A stretch of DNA of 64,000 nucleotides from Nocardioides malaquae (GTDB lineage Bacteria > Actinomycetota > Actinomycetes > Propionibacteriales > Nocardioidaceae). The notes below the pieces were generated by a model that saw only the letters and a list, made by a program, of their open reading frames with translations, made no database searches and was not told where the DNA came from. Positions 43,451 to 54,063 of the stretch are shown here, in pieces. The stretch is from positions 124,001 to 188,000 of the forward strand of contig NZ_JADCSA010000006.1 of assembly GCF_015070385.1 (NCBI RefSeq). The letters run 5' to 3'. Each line of letters begins with the position of its first letter. Within the stretch, counting starts at the first letter, position 1. Made by a program: the position numbers and the translations under genes.

Positions 43451-43481
43451 TTGACGACCGTGACACCGATAATGTCACAAT
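43451..43481 (+). promoter_or_regulatory. fadA promoter with 19-base spacer and GTGACA-N7-TGTCAC dyad
   Basis: TTGACG (43451-43456), 19-base spacer, CACAAT (43476-43481), with the dyad at 43460-43478 inside the spacer. Long spacers with a central dyad are typical of MerR-controlled promoters, and a MerR gene is divergent. Confidence 0.7.
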
Positions 43482-43512
43482 CGGCGCACCAACACGATCA
43501 CCAAGGACGGTC

Positions 43513-44724
<1,212 letters not shown>

Positions 44725-44751
44725 GTCGGGTTGAGAGAAGGAACTGAACTG

Positions 44752-46962
44752 ATGAGCACCGAGAACCAGACCGAGACCGCGGTCCGCTACGAGCGCGACG
44801 CCGACGGCGTCGTCACCCTGACCCTGGACGACCCGAACCAGTCGGCCAACACAATGAACGAGCTGTACGCCCGCTCGATGGCCGCCGTCGTCGACCGGCT
44901 CGCCACCGAGGTCGAGGCCGGCGACGTCAAGGGCGTCGTCATCGCGTCGGCCAAGAAGACCTTCTTCGCCGGCGGTGACCTCAAGGCCATGACCTCCGGT
45001 GAGGGCACGCCCGAGCGGTTCTTCGCCGAGGTCGAGGGCATCAAGGCCACCCTGCGCAAGCTCGAGACCCTCCCCGTCCCCGTCGTCGCCGCGATCAACG
45101 GCGCCGCCCTCGGCGGTGGCCTCGAGATCGCGCTGGCCGCCAACCACCGCATCGCCGTCGACTCCTCCGGCGTCCAGGTGGGCCTGCCCGAGGCCAGCCT
45201 CGGCCTGCTGCCCGGTGGCGGCGGCGTGACCCGCACCGTGCGCATGTTCGGCCTGCAGACCGCCCTGATGGAGATCCTGCTCCAGGGTCCGCGCTTCAAG
45301 GCGGCCCAGGCGAAGGAGAAGGGCCTCGTCGACGCCCTCGTCGCCACCCAGGAGGAGCTCCTGCCGGCCGCGCGCCAGTGGGTGCTCGACAACGCCGGTG
45401 ACGAGGCCGCGGCCACGCAGCCGTGGGACCGCCCCGGCTACAAGATGCCCGGCGGCAAGCCGTCCTCGCCGGCGCTCGCCTCCTTCCTGCCGGCCTTCCC
45501 GGCCCTGCTGCAGAAGCAGCTCAAGGGTGCTGACTACCCGGCGCAGAAGGCGATCATGTCGGCCGCCGTCGAGGGCGCCACGACCGACTTCGACACCGCC
45601 TCGCGCATCGAGTCGCGCTACTTCGTCTCGCTGGTCACCGGCCAGAACGCCCAGAACATGATCAAGGCGTTCTTCGTCGACCTGCAGGCCATCAACTCGG
45701 GCGCGATGCGTCCCGACGGCTTCGAGAAGTACGTCGCCAAGAAGGTGGTCGTGCTCGGCGCCGGGATGATGGGCGCGGGCATCGCCTACGTCTGCGCCCG
45801 CGCCGGCATGGAGGTCGTGCTCAAGGACGTCTCCCTCGAGAACGCCGAGAAGGGCAAGGCCTACTCCGCGAAGATCAACGAGAAGGGTGTCTCCCGCGGC
45901 AAGCTCACCCAGGAGAAGTCCGACGCGCTCCTTGCCCGGATCACCCCGACCGCCGACGCAGCCGATGCCGCCGGCGCCGACCTGGTCATCGAGGCGGTCT
46001 TCGAGGACCCCGAGCTGAAGGCGAAGGTCTACGCCGAGGTCCTGCCGAACGTCGCCCCCGACGCGCTGCTGTGCTCCAACACCTCGACCCTGCCGATCAC
46101 CGGCCTGGCCAAGGGTGTGGACCGTCCCGCCGACTTCATCGGCCTGCACTTCTTCTCGCCGGTCGACAAGATGCCGCTGGTGGAGATCATCCGCGGCGAG
46201 GAGACCTCCGACGCGACGCTCGCGAAGGCGTACGACGTGGTCCAGATGATCCGCAAGACGCCGATCGTGGTCAACGACTCGCGTGGCTTCTACACCTCGC
46301 GGGTCATCGGCGTGCAGATCAACGAGGGTCTGCGGATGCTCGGCGAGGGCGTCCACCCGGTCTCGCTGGAGCGGGCCGCGACCATGGCCGGCTTCCCGGT
46401 CGGGCCGTTGCAGATCTCCGACGAGCTCAACCTCGAGCTGATGGTCAAGATCCGCAAGGCCACCGAGGCGGCCATGGAGAAGGCGGGCATCCAGGTGCCC
46501 AACGACGCCTCGAAGACGGTCGTCGACCGGATGATCGAGCTCGGTCGCTCCTCGCGCCTGGTCGGCAAGGGCTTCTACGACTACGACGAGTCCGGCAAGC
46601 GCGCCAAGCTCTGGCCCGGCCTGAAGGAGGAGTTCCCGCCCAGCGAGGAGCAGATCCCCTTCGTCGACATCCAGGAGCGGATGCTCTTCATCGAGGCCCT
46701 CGAGACCGCGAAGTGCTTCGAGGAGGGTGTCATCACCTCCGCCGCCGACGCCAACATCGGCTCCATCATGGGCATCGGCTTCCCGGCCCGCCTCGGTGGT
46801 GCGGCGCAGTTCATCACCGGCTACGAGGCTGCCGACGGCTCGGTCGGTCTGGACGCCTTCATCAAGCGCGCGAAGGAGCTGGCCGCCACCTACGGCGACC
46901 GCTTCGAGCCGGGCGCCTACCTGGAGGGTCTCGCCGCGAAGGGTGAGTCGCTGCCCCAGTGA
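44752..46962 (+). CDS. fadB: Multifunctional enoyl-CoA hydratase / 3-hydroxyacyl-CoA dehydrogenase
   Basis: 736 residues from ATG 44752, AAGGA upstream. Residues about 10-200 are a crotonase domain with oxyanion loops ([29 protein letters not shown] and the Glu of [15 protein letters not shown]). From residue 330 the NAD-binding domain begins ([21 protein letters not shown]), followed by [29 protein letters not shown] and the C-terminal dehydrogenase domains. It hydrates enoyl-CoA and oxidises 3-hydroxyacyl-CoA. Probably co-transcribed with fadA; a strong hairpin terminator follows. Confidence 0.95.
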   Translation: MSTENQTETAVRYERDADGVVTLTLDDPNQSANTMNELYARSMAAVVDRLATEVEAGDVKGVVIASAKKTFFAGGDLKAMTSGEGTPERFFAEVEGIKATLRKLETLPVPVVAAINGAALGGGLEIALAANHRIAVDSSGVQVGLPEASLGLLPGGGGVTRTVRMFGLQTALMEILLQGPRFKAAQAKEKGLVDALVATQEELLPAARQWVLDNAGDEAAATQPWDRPGYKMPGGKPSSPALASFLPAFPALLQKQLKGADYPAQKAIMSAAVEGATTDFDTASRIESRYFVSLVTGQNAQNMIKAFFVDLQAINSGAMRPDGFEKYVAKKVVVLGAGMMGAGIAYVCARAGMEVVLKDVSLENAEKGKAYSAKINEKGVSRGKLTQEKSDALLARITPTADAADAAGADLVIEAVFEDPELKAKVYAEVLPNVAPDALLCSNTSTLPITGLAKGVDRPADFIGLHFFSPVDKMPLVEIIRGEETSDATLAKAYDVVQMIRKTPIVVNDSRGFYTSRVIGVQINEGLRMLGEGVHPVSLERAATMAGFPVGPLQISDELNLELMVKIRKATEAAMEKAGIQVPNDASKTVVDRMIELGRSSRLVGKGFYDYDESGKRAKLWPGLKEEFPPSEEQIPFVDIQERMLFIEALETAKCFEEGVITSAADANIGSIMGIGFPARLGGAAQFITGYEAADGSVGLDAFIKRAKELAATYGDRFEPGAYLEGLAAKGESLPQ

Positions 46963-47007
46963 AAAGTGCAGTGAGAAGGCGCAGTGCGTGACGCGCTGAG
47001 TTGCTTA

Positions 47008-47045
47008 CGGACGGGGAGGGAGCCGCGAGGTTCCCTCCCCGTCCG
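47008..47045 (+). terminator. Strong terminator of the fadA-fadB operon
   Basis: CGGACGGGGAGGGA (47008-47021) pairs perfectly with 47032-47045; three more pairs extend the stem to a GCGA loop. 46 bases after the fadB stop. The remaining gap to 47220 holds only short arms GACCACCAC/GTGGTGGTC near the facing gene end and no gene I can support. Confidence 0.9.
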
Positions 47046-47220
47046 GCCATTTCCTGGGCCGGCCCGGACCCGGAACCGGACTCCGGCTCGGCGCCGGTGC
47101 ACGCCGCAGACATCCCGAGCACCGGCAGTACCCGCAGCGAGTTCGACCACCACCGTGTCGGAGACTCGGCCCCCATTGGGCCCATACGCCGCCACAACGC
47201 GCGAGCTTCCGACGTGGTGG

Positions 47221-48999
47221 TCACTCCCCGCGCATCTTGGCGAGCCTGGCCCGCAGGGAGTCGACCCGGTGGGAGTTGTCGCGCAGCTGCACGTAGGTGT
47301 CGCCGTAGGTCCACAGCAGGGCGTCGTCGAGTCGGCGCACCGCGCCGGGCGGGTAGCGGTAGCCCATCCGGCTGGCCAGCAGGTCGGCGTCGACGGAGCG
47401 GATCACCTCGCCCAGCTCGCGCAGCGAGGTGATGCCGAGCTCGAGCGCCAGCGCTCCGATCCATGCGTAGTGGTCGGTGCGAGACCAACCGGCGTCGGCA
47501 TACTGCCCGGCGAGGAAGGCGGCCAGCTCGCGGGGCGTGATGCGGGGGTCTGCGCTGAGCTCTTGGTCCAGACTCTCCTCGAGGTCTCCGCCGGTCTCTC
47601 CGGGGGACATCAGCCGCTCGCGGATCATGGAGAACTCGCGGTCGGCCAGCTCCAGCAACCCGGCAGCCAGGGTGAAGCGACGGTCCAGGTCGGGGGCATG
47701 CTCCTCGGGGATGGAGCCCTTGTAGCGGATGTCGTGCTCGAACTCCGCCCAGGCGTGCTGGAGCACCGTGCGCACCTGCACCTGGGCGCTGCGACCGGCC
47801 AGCTGGGGCCGCTCCGCATCCCGGGTGGCGTCGAGGCCGATCTGCAGGTGGCGGCTGGAGTAGCCGAAGCGGCCCTCGCTGGCGGTCTCGACCCCCATGT
47901 CGCGGTCGTCGAGCACGCTCACCTGGTCGGTGAGCACGTCGACGACCGCCTGCACGTCGCTCTCCACGTAGGTGATGACGCGCAGGCCCACCTGGTCGTG
48001 GATCTGGCGCAGCGGATCGCTGAAGGCGGGCACCCCGTCGACGAGGCGGGTGGCCTTGGCGGCGAACGAGCTGAGCGACTTGGCCCGCCCGTCCACCGTC
48101 AGGTAGTTGATGCCGGCGTCGTCGAGCATCGCGCGCACCAGGTCGACCCACTCGGTGGTGGCGGCGCGCAGGGCGGGCAGCTGCTCGGCGTACTCCCGCA
48201 CCGCCGTGCCGGGGTCGGCGACCGGCGTCCGTCGGCGGCCGCGCTTGGCGGGGGAGTGCCCCTCCGGCAGCGCGGGGGTGACGATCGCGCCGGTGGCGGC
48301 GTCACCGAAGGTGGCGGTCTCCTCCGGGCGGCGCGTCGCGAAGAGTGCCACGTAGGCGCAGACCACGGCGTCGACCTGGTCCTCGGCCACGCGCAGGTCG
48401 CTCTTGCGCCCGGCGGTCTCCACGGCCGTACGCAGCTGGGCCCAGGCGTCGGGGGCGGCCGGCGGGTCGAGCACGAGCGGGGGATCGGCGGTGGCCAGTG
48501 ACTCGACCAGGCCCAGCAGCACGAGCAGCTCGGCGCGCAGCTGCTCGAGGCCGCGGCCGGTCTTCTGCTTGTACTTCAGCGTGCGGCCGAGTCGGAAGAG
48601 CGAGATCGTGGCAGCGTGCGGGTAGACCTCGATGGCCCGCCGGGTGCGCGAGGAGGCGGGGTCGAGGTCGAGGCCCAGACGCTCGGCCAACCGGGCGCCG
48701 CGGGGCTGCTCGGCGAACTCGGCCCGCCCGGTGTTGACGGGGTGGGCGCCGGCGTCGAAGGCGGCGAACACCTTGTTGAGAGCCCGCTCGGCGGGCCGGT
48801 TGCCGGTCGGGTTGGTGACGACGAGCGGGGCGTCGAGCGCGACCACGCACGCGTCGTCGGTGTAGGGCTCGAGGGAGGCGACGATCTCCTCGTCGGTGAC
48901 GACGCTGGCCAGGTGCACCAGCTGCCCGGCGTCGTCGAGGACCGCCAGCCCGGTGGGCCTGCGTTCCCCCCAGGCGAGGTCGACTCCGACGAAGTGCAT
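47221..48999 (-). CDS. DUF429 domain fused to RelA/SpoT-type synthetase domain
   Basis: 592 residues from ATG 48999. Residues 1-240 match DUF429, an RNase H-like fold predicted to be a nuclease, with acidic residues Asp7 in VGVDLAWGE, Asp56 in VALDAPLV, the EVYPHAA motif and EDQVDAVVCAYVAL. A basic linker (AKRGRRRTP, about 260) leads to a RelA/SpoT nucleotidyltransferase domain, residues about 295-425: GRAKSLSSFAAKA, DQVGLRVITYV (Asp335), GYSSRHLQI and AQVQVRTVLQHAWAEFEHDI. The Glu that normally begins the EIQIRT-type motif and helps bind Mg2+ is Gln406. A helical C-terminus of about 150 residues follows. No hydrolase domain or TGS/ACT regulatory part is seen. Monocistronic. A role in alarmone signalling, defence or RNA processing is open. 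Confidence 0.85.
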   Translation of the reverse strand: MHFVGVDLAWGERRPTGLAVLDDAGQLVHLASVVTDEEIVASLEPYTDDACVVALDAPLVVTNPTGNRPAERALNKVFAAFDAGAHPVNTGRAEFAEQPRGARLAERLGLDLDPASSRTRRAIEVYPHAATISLFRLGRTLKYKQKTGRGLEQLRAELLVLLGLVESLATADPPLVLDPPAAPDAWAQLRTAVETAGRKSDLRVAEDQVDAVVCAYVALFATRRPEETATFGDAATGAIVTPALPEGHSPAKRGRRRTPVADPGTAVREYAEQLPALRAATTEWVDLVRAMLDDAGINYLTVDGRAKSLSSFAAKATRLVDGVPAFSDPLRQIHDQVGLRVITYVESDVQAVVDVLTDQVSVLDDRDMGVETASEGRFGYSSRHLQIGLDATRDAERPQLAGRSAQVQVRTVLQHAWAEFEHDIRYKGSIPEEHAPDLDRRFTLAAGLLELADREFSMIRERLMSPGETGGDLEESLDQELSADPRITPRELAAFLAGQYADAGWSRTDHYAWIGALALELGITSLRELGEVIRSVDADLLASRMGYRYPPGAVRRLDDALLWTYGDTYVQLRDNSHRVDSLRARLAKMRGE

Positions 49000-49080
49000 G
49001 GGAGCAGCCTCGCATCTCCGGTCGGATCCGCTCTCGGCGAAACCCCCGCGCGTCGGTCACGATCCGGGGAGAATCGACGG

Positions 49081-49836
49081 GTGACACAGCCCCTCCCTGC
49101 GTCCGGGTCGTCCCCGCACGCCTCCGCCACCCCGCCCCCCGCCGTCGTGGTCGACGACCTGCACGTCAGGTTCGGGGAGGTCGAGGCCGTCGTCGGCGTC
49201 GGCTTCGAGGCGCTGCCCGGCCGCGCCACCGCCCTGCTGGGCCGCAACGGCGCCGGCAAGTCGACCACCATGCGGGTGCTCGCCGGGGTGGTGCCACCGA
49301 CCAGCGGCCGCGTCCTCGTGGCCGGCATCGACGTCACGAAGGACCCGCTGGGGGTCAAGCGTGCCGTCGGCTACTGCCCCGACGTGGGTGGGCTCGTGCC
49401 GCGGGCGACCCCGTGGGAGCACCTCCAGCTCTCCGCGGCGTTGCGCCGGATGACCGACTGGGAGGCGCGGGCGCGTGACCTGCTGGAGCGCTTCGAGCTC
49501 GGCGACGTGGCCCACCGCGTCACCGCCGGCTTCTCCCACGGCATGGGGCGGCGGCTCTCGGTGATCCTGGCTGCCTTCCACGAGCCCGACGTGCTGCTGC
49601 TCGACGAGCCGTTCGACGGCGTCGACCCGATCGGGGTGGAGGCCACCTTCGACGTGGTCTCCGACGCCCGGGCCCGGGGTGCGGCGGTGCTGCTCTCCAC
49701 GCACCTGCGCGAGCTGGCCATCGAGGCGTGCACGACGGCCCTGGTCCTGCGCGGTGGCGCGCGGGTCGCCGACATGGACGCCCTCGACCTGCGGGGGGAG
49801 GCCGGCGCCGATGCCTATCGCGCCCTCCTCGACTGA
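49081..49836 (+). CDS. ABC transporter ATPase (export type)
   Basis: 251 residues from GTG 49081, six bases after GAGAAT, so probably leaderless. Walker A GRNGAGKST, Q-loop around YCPDVGGLVPRATPWE, Walker B VLLLDEPFDGVDP, switch His in LLSTHLRE. The signature reads FSHGMGRRLS in place of LSGGQ, as in several ABC-2 type exporter ATPases. It overlaps the membrane-protein gene by 26 bases. Confidence 0.9.
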   Translation: MTQPLPASGSSPHASATPPPAVVVDDLHVRFGEVEAVVGVGFEALPGRATALLGRNGAGKSTTMRVLAGVVPPTSGRVLVAGIDVTKDPLGVKRAVGYCPDVGGLVPRATPWEHLQLSAALRRMTDWEARARDLLERFELGDVAHRVTAGFSHGMGRRLSVILAAFHEPDVLLLDEPFDGVDPIGVEATFDVVSDARARGAAVLLSTHLRELAIEACTTALVLRGGARVADMDALDLRGEAGADAYRALLD

Positions 49837-51388
49837 GGCTGCTCCCGCCGTCCGGGAGTACGCGGGTTCCGCCGCGCCGTGGGCGCCGGCTGAGATCCGT
49901 CGTGCCGTCGCCGACACCCGCCACCTGCTGCGCTTCCGCGCCGGCACCGTCCGGCGTCCAGCCGTGGTGCGCACGGCGTGGCTGCTGCTGGTCGGCCTGA
50001 CCACGGCCGCCGTCGTGGGCCCGGCGCTCGCCCCGGGGGCTGGCGGGGACGGGATGGCCTTCAACACCTTCCTGCTGCTGCCGACCTTCATGGTCGGATT
50101 CCTGGGTCTGACGATCGCCGCCGCGATCGCCTCGGGCGGTGGTCGTGAGCTGCTCTCGGGCGAGCACGCCGTCTCCCACCCGATCAGTCCGACGACCGAC
50201 CACCTGGGTGCGCTGCTGATGGCGCCGCTCAACATCGGGTGGATCATCCAGGCGTGGTTCCTGCTCGGGGCCACCACCTTCGCCCACGGCTGGGACGCGT
50301 TCCCGTGGCTGCTCTCGATCATGGTGCTGTGGATCGTCGCGGCCACCGCGCTCGGCCAGGTCGTCGCCTGGTCCGTCGAGGCGGTGCGCCGGCGCCGCCA
50401 CGGCGTCGTCGTGGTGCGTACGTCCGGGGTCGCCCTGGCGCTCTTCCTGGGGTGGCTGCAGGTCGCCGGCCACTTGAGCACCGTGCTCGACGCCGTGCCG
50501 ACGCTGCAGCTCGTGGTCGCCGGCCTCCAGGGCTTCAGCGCCTCGTGGGTCGGGGCGATCGCGGCGCTGCTGGCGATCACCGCGGTGGCGCTGGTGCTGG
50601 GCGGAGCCGCCTGCCACGCAGCTGTCCGCAGGATGACCCGTGACGAGGTCAAGGTCGAGACGAAGCACTTCCAGGCGCGGCCGACCCCGTCGAGCCCGTG
50701 GTTGGTGCTGGTGCGCATCGACCGGGCGTCGGTGTGGCGGGCGGTGCCGATGCGCCGCGGCATGCTGGTGCTGGCGGTCGGTCCGGGCTTGATCGCCTTC
50801 GCCGGATCGCTGGCCTGGGACAACATCGTGATCCTGCCCGGCCTGGTCGCCAGTGGTGGTGCCCTGCTCTACGGCGTCAACGCGTTCTCGTTGGACGGGC
50901 GTGGTGGCCTGTGGCGCGAGAGCCTGCCGGTCGACCCGATGCACGTGTGGACGGCGCGCAGTTGGGTGATGGCCGAGTGGCTGCTCTTCGCTTCGCTGAT
51001 CACGGTCTTCCTCGCCTCGCTGCGGGCGGGCGCTCCGACCGCCTCTGAGGCCGCCGCGATCGTCTGTCTGGTCCTGGTGGTGACGGTGCAGGTCGTCTCG
51101 GCGGCCATGCGCTGGTCGGTGCGGCGCCCCTTCGCCGTCGACCTGCGCTCGGCGCGGGCCACCCCTGCGCCGCCGACCGTGATGGTCGGCTACTCCGCGA
51201 AGCTGGCGTTGAGCACCACGCTGACCGCGATGGTCTTCTCCACGGCGTCGTGGGCGGCGCCGTGGCCGGTCGTGGTGCTGCTGGCCCTGCCCTTCCTGGC
51301 GTGGTCGGTCACGGCCTGGGTCCGGGCCGGGCTGGTCTGGACCGATGCGTCCGCGCGAGCGGTGGTCGTGACCACCGTGGCTGCCTGA
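49811..51388 (+). CDS. ABC-2-like membrane permease, 525 residues
   Basis: ATG 49811 lies inside the end of the ATPase gene in another frame; the 26-base overlap suggests coupled translation. About 10-12 hydrophobic segments (for example RTAWLLLVGLTTAAVVGPAL, LLSIMVLWIVAATALGQVV and AIAALLAITAVALVLGG) with long cytoplasmic loops. No sequence motif identifies a substrate; the pair is an exporter of unknown cargo. A conserved TKHF segment and repeated SxxPVDP-type elements occur in the middle. Confidence 0.78.
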   Translation: MPIAPSSTEAAPAVREYAGSAAPWAPAEIRRAVADTRHLLRFRAGTVRRPAVVRTAWLLLVGLTTAAVVGPALAPGAGGDGMAFNTFLLLPTFMVGFLGLTIAAAIASGGGRELLSGEHAVSHPISPTTDHLGALLMAPLNIGWIIQAWFLLGATTFAHGWDAFPWLLSIMVLWIVAATALGQVVAWSVEAVRRRRHGVVVVRTSGVALALFLGWLQVAGHLSTVLDAVPTLQLVVAGLQGFSASWVGAIAALLAITAVALVLGGAACHAAVRRMTRDEVKVETKHFQARPTPSSPWLVLVRIDRASVWRAVPMRRGMLVLAVGPGLIAFAGSLAWDNIVILPGLVASGGALLYGVNAFSLDGRGGLWRESLPVDPMHVWTARSWVMAEWLLFASLITVFLASLRAGAPTASEAAAIVCLVLVVTVQVVSAAMRWSVRRPFAVDLRSARATPAPPTVMVGYSAKLALSTTLTAMVFSTASWAAPWPVVVLLALPFLAWSVTAWVRAGLVWTDASARAVVVTTVAA

Positions 51389-51393
51389 ACATC

Positions 51394-51399
51394 TACCAT
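51394..51399 (+). promoter_or_regulatory. -10 box of leaderless amino acid transporter mRNA
   Basis: TACCAT, seven bases before the ATG at 51407 and only six bases after the upstream stop, which marks a new transcription unit. Confidence 0.6.
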
Positions 51400-51406
51400 T
51401 CAGCAC

Positions 51407-52279
51407 ATGCGTATCCGTGGTACTGCCGCCGTCGTCTCCTTGCCCCTCGCTCTGGCGCTCGCCGCCTGTGCCCCGGCCGAGGAGGAGCCCGACGCCGGCT
51501 CGACCCCCACCGCCGAGGTGACGGACCCCGCTGAGTGCGCGGCGGACAAGGTGATGTCCGCCGGCACGCTCACCGTGGGCACCGACTCGCCGGCCTACGA
51601 GCCGTGGTTCGCCGACAACGACCCGTCCAACGGCCGGGGCTTCGAGTCCGCCGTCGCCTACGCGGTCGCGGAGAAGCTGGGCTTCGAGGCCGCCGACGTG
51701 GAGTGGGTCAAGGTGCCCTTCAACAACTCCTACGCCCCCGGTGCGAAGAAGTTCGACTTCGACATCAACCAGATCTCGATCACCGAGGAGCGGAAGAAGG
51801 TCGTCGACTTCTCCGAGGGCTATTACGAGCCCACCCAGGCGATCGTCGCGCTCAAGGACTCCGCGGCCGCGAAGGTCGCCGACCTCGACGCGCTGAAGGA
51901 TTTCAAGCTGGGCGCGCAGACCGGCACCACGTCGCTGACGGCCGTGCGCGAGGAGGTCGAGCCGACGGCGCAGCCGCTGGTCTTCGAGGACACCAACGCG
52001 GCCAAGCAGGCACTGCTCAACGGTCAGGTCGACGCGATCGTCGCCGACCTGCCGACGGCGCTCTACATCAGCGCGGCCGAGATCGAGGGCTCCACGGTCA
52101 TGGGTCAGTTCGCCTACGAGGACGACGCGACGGAGGAGTTCGGCCTGCTCTTCGAGAAGGGCAACGCTCTGGTCGGCTGCGTCGACGCCGCGCTCGCGGA
52201 GCTGGGGGAGGACGGCACCCTGGCCGCGCTGGAGCAGGAGTGGCTCTCCGAGACCGCTGACGTCCCGGTCCTCGACTGA
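51407..52279 (+). CDS. Amino acid ABC transporter substrate-binding lipoprotein
   Basis: 290 residues. Lipoprotein signal with lipobox LAAC (Cys21). Family 3 solute-binding fold: VMSAGTLTVGTDSPAYEPWF, FESAVAYAVAEKLGF, FDFDINQISITEERKKVVDFS, KLGAQTGTTSLTAV. These are the marks of binding proteins for polar amino acids. Permease and ATPase genes follow directly, completing a HisJ/ArtJ-type importer. Confidence 0.94.
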   Translation: MRIRGTAAVVSLPLALALAACAPAEEEPDAGSTPTAEVTDPAECAADKVMSAGTLTVGTDSPAYEPWFADNDPSNGRGFESAVAYAVAEKLGFEAADVEWVKVPFNNSYAPGAKKFDFDINQISITEERKKVVDFSEGYYEPTQAIVALKDSAAAKVADLDALKDFKLGAQTGTTSLTAVREEVEPTAQPLVFEDTNAAKQALLNGQVDAIVADLPTALYISAAEIEGSTVMGQFAYEDDATEEFGLLFEKGNALVGCVDAALAELGEDGTLAALEQEWLSETADVPVLD

Positions 52280-52311
52280 TCACGACGCTGCTGCTTCCTG
52301 ACTGAGTCCAC

Positions 52312-53196
52312 GTGAACGACACGGGTGCGCCGGCCGGCGGCCGGAGCGCTGCCGCCTGGCAGCCGAGCGAGCGCGAGCTCGCCCGCCGCGCGGTCCGGCG
52401 TAACCTGCGACGTCGCCAGCTCCTCATCGCCTCGACCGTCACGGTCGTCGTCTTCGGCGCGCTGGCGGTCGGCACCACCCAGCTGCCCGGCTGGGAGCGG
52501 GTGCAGGAGACGTTCTTCTCGCCCGAGCACGCGCGCGACTCCTTCCCCGCGATCCTGGCCGGCTTCTGGGTCAACGTGAAGATGTTCCTCATCGCCGAGC
52601 CGATCATCTTGGTGCTGGGCCTGCTGGTGGCGCTCTCGCGGCAGAGCACGTCGGCGTGGTTGACGCCGTTGCGGCTGGTGGCCATCGGCTACACCGACCT
52701 CTTCCGCGGCATCCCGACCATCCTGCTGGTGCTGCTCTGCGGCTTCGGCATCCCCGCGCTGGGCCTCTCCGGGGTCACCAACGACCTCTTCTTCTGGGCG
52801 CTGGTCGCGCTGGTGCTCTCCTACGGTGCCTACGTCGCGGAGGTCTTCCGCGCCGGCATCGAGTCGATCCACCCCTCGCAGTGGGCGAGCGCGCAGACGC
52901 TGGGGCTCAGCCGGGTGCAGGCGATGCGCCACGTGATCGTGCCCCAGGCCGTACGCCGCGTGGTCCCCCCGCTGCTCAACGACTTCGTGTCGCTGCAGAA
53001 GGACACGGCGCTGGTCTCGACGATCGGCATCTTCGACGCCGTCTTCTCGGCCCGCGACTACGGCAACTACCACTTCAACTACACCGCCATGGTCGTGGTG
53101 GCGGCCTTCTTCGTGGCGTTGACGATCCCGCTGGCCCGGTTCACCGACCGGCTGCAGCGGCGCTACGCCGAGCGCGAGCGGGCGGGGGCGAGATGA
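52312..53196 (+). CDS. Amino acid ABC transporter permease
   Basis: 294 residues from GTG 52312. About five membrane helices; the permease-ATPase contact loop (EAA motif) is ASAQTLGLSRVQAMRHVIVPQAVRR, followed by PPLLNDFVSLQKDTALVSTIG, typical of HisM/GlnP-type permeases. One permease gene only, so it probably works as a homodimer. The stop overlaps the ATPase ATG by four bases. Confidence 0.94.
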   Translation: MNDTGAPAGGRSAAAWQPSERELARRAVRRNLRRRQLLIASTVTVVVFGALAVGTTQLPGWERVQETFFSPEHARDSFPAILAGFWVNVKMFLIAEPIILVLGLLVALSRQSTSAWLTPLRLVAIGYTDLFRGIPTILLVLLCGFGIPALGLSGVTNDLFFWALVALVLSYGAYVAEVFRAGIESIHPSQWASAQTLGLSRVQAMRHVIVPQAVRRVVPPLLNDFVSLQKDTALVSTIGIFDAVFSARDYGNYHFNYTAMVVVAAFFVALTIPLARFTDRLQRRYAERERAGAR

Positions 53197-53930
53197 GCGA
53201 GCCGCTGCTGCGGGTGCGGGGCGTACGCAAGGCCTACGGCCCCAAGGTCGTGCTCGACGACGTCTCTCTCGACGTCGCCGCCGGGGACGTGGTCTGCCTG
53301 ATCGGGGCGTCGGGCTCCGGCAAGTCGACGCTGCTGCGCTGCCTCAACCTGCTCGAGGACGTCGACGACGGCATGATCGACTTCGAGGGCCGTGAGATCT
53401 CCGACCCGCGCGTCGACCGCCGGGCGGTTCACGCCCGGATGGGGATGGTCTTCCAGGCCTACAACCTCTTCCCGCACCTGACGGTGCTCGACAACGTCAC
53501 CCTGTCGCCGCGTCGCGTCCACCGGGTCCCGAGGCGGGGGGCCCAGGCGCGGGCGCGGGTGCTGCTGGAGCAGTTCGGGCTGGCCGACAAGGCTGACGTG
53601 CACCCCGACCGGCTCTCCGGTGGCCAGCAGCAACGCGTCGCCCTGGTGCGGGCCCTGGCGACCGGCCCGTCTTTGCTGCTGCTCGACGAGATCACCGCCG
53701 CCCTGGACCCTGAGCTGGTCGGCGACGTGCTCCGGGCGGTGAGGGCGCTGGCGGCCGAGGGCACCACGATGATCCTGGCCACCCACGAGATGGACTTCGC
53801 CCGGGACGTCGCCACCAAGGTCTGCTTCCTCGACGGCGGACGGATCCTCGAGCAGGGGCCACCCGAGCAGATCTTCTCCGCGCCGCGCGAGGAGCGGACC
53901 CGCCAGTTCCTGGCTCGCGTGCTGCGCTGA
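53193..53930 (+). CDS. Amino acid ABC transporter ATPase
   Basis: 245 residues. Walker A GASGSGKST, MVFQAYNLFPHLTVLDN, signature [11 protein letters not shown], Walker B LLLLDEITAALDPE, switch His in ATHEMDF. GlnQ/HisP-type energiser of the importer. DEITAALDPE has Ile-Thr-Ala where DEPTSALDPE is common, a small change also seen in relatives. Confidence 0.95.
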   Translation: MSEPLLRVRGVRKAYGPKVVLDDVSLDVAAGDVVCLIGASGSGKSTLLRCLNLLEDVDDGMIDFEGREISDPRVDRRAVHARMGMVFQAYNLFPHLTVLDNVTLSPRRVHRVPRRGAQARARVLLEQFGLADKADVHPDRLSGGQQQRVALVRALATGPSLLLLDEITAALDPELVGDVLRAVRALAAEGTTMILATHEMDFARDVATKVCFLDGGRILEQGPPEQIFSAPREERTRQFLARVLR

Positions 53931-54063
53931 GCCCGTGCCGCTCCTGCGGCGTCCCGGCGTGTCAGCCGGCCGTGTCGGTGGAGCCTGGTCCTTCGCGACG
54001 CCGTCCGCGTGCTGGAGCGGTGCGCCGGTGAGGACGCGGCCATCTCCTGAGAGAGTGACCCGC

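Noticed and set aside
46917-47195. 92-codon minus-strand frame in the gap after fadB
   Set aside because: It runs through the strong fadB terminator hairpin and into fadB, lacks a ribosome site and has shadow-like composition.
49811-49836. 26-base overlap of ABC ATPase and permease as a frameshift
   Set aside because: Both proteins are complete; the permease has its own ATG in another frame and the ATPase reaches a normal length.
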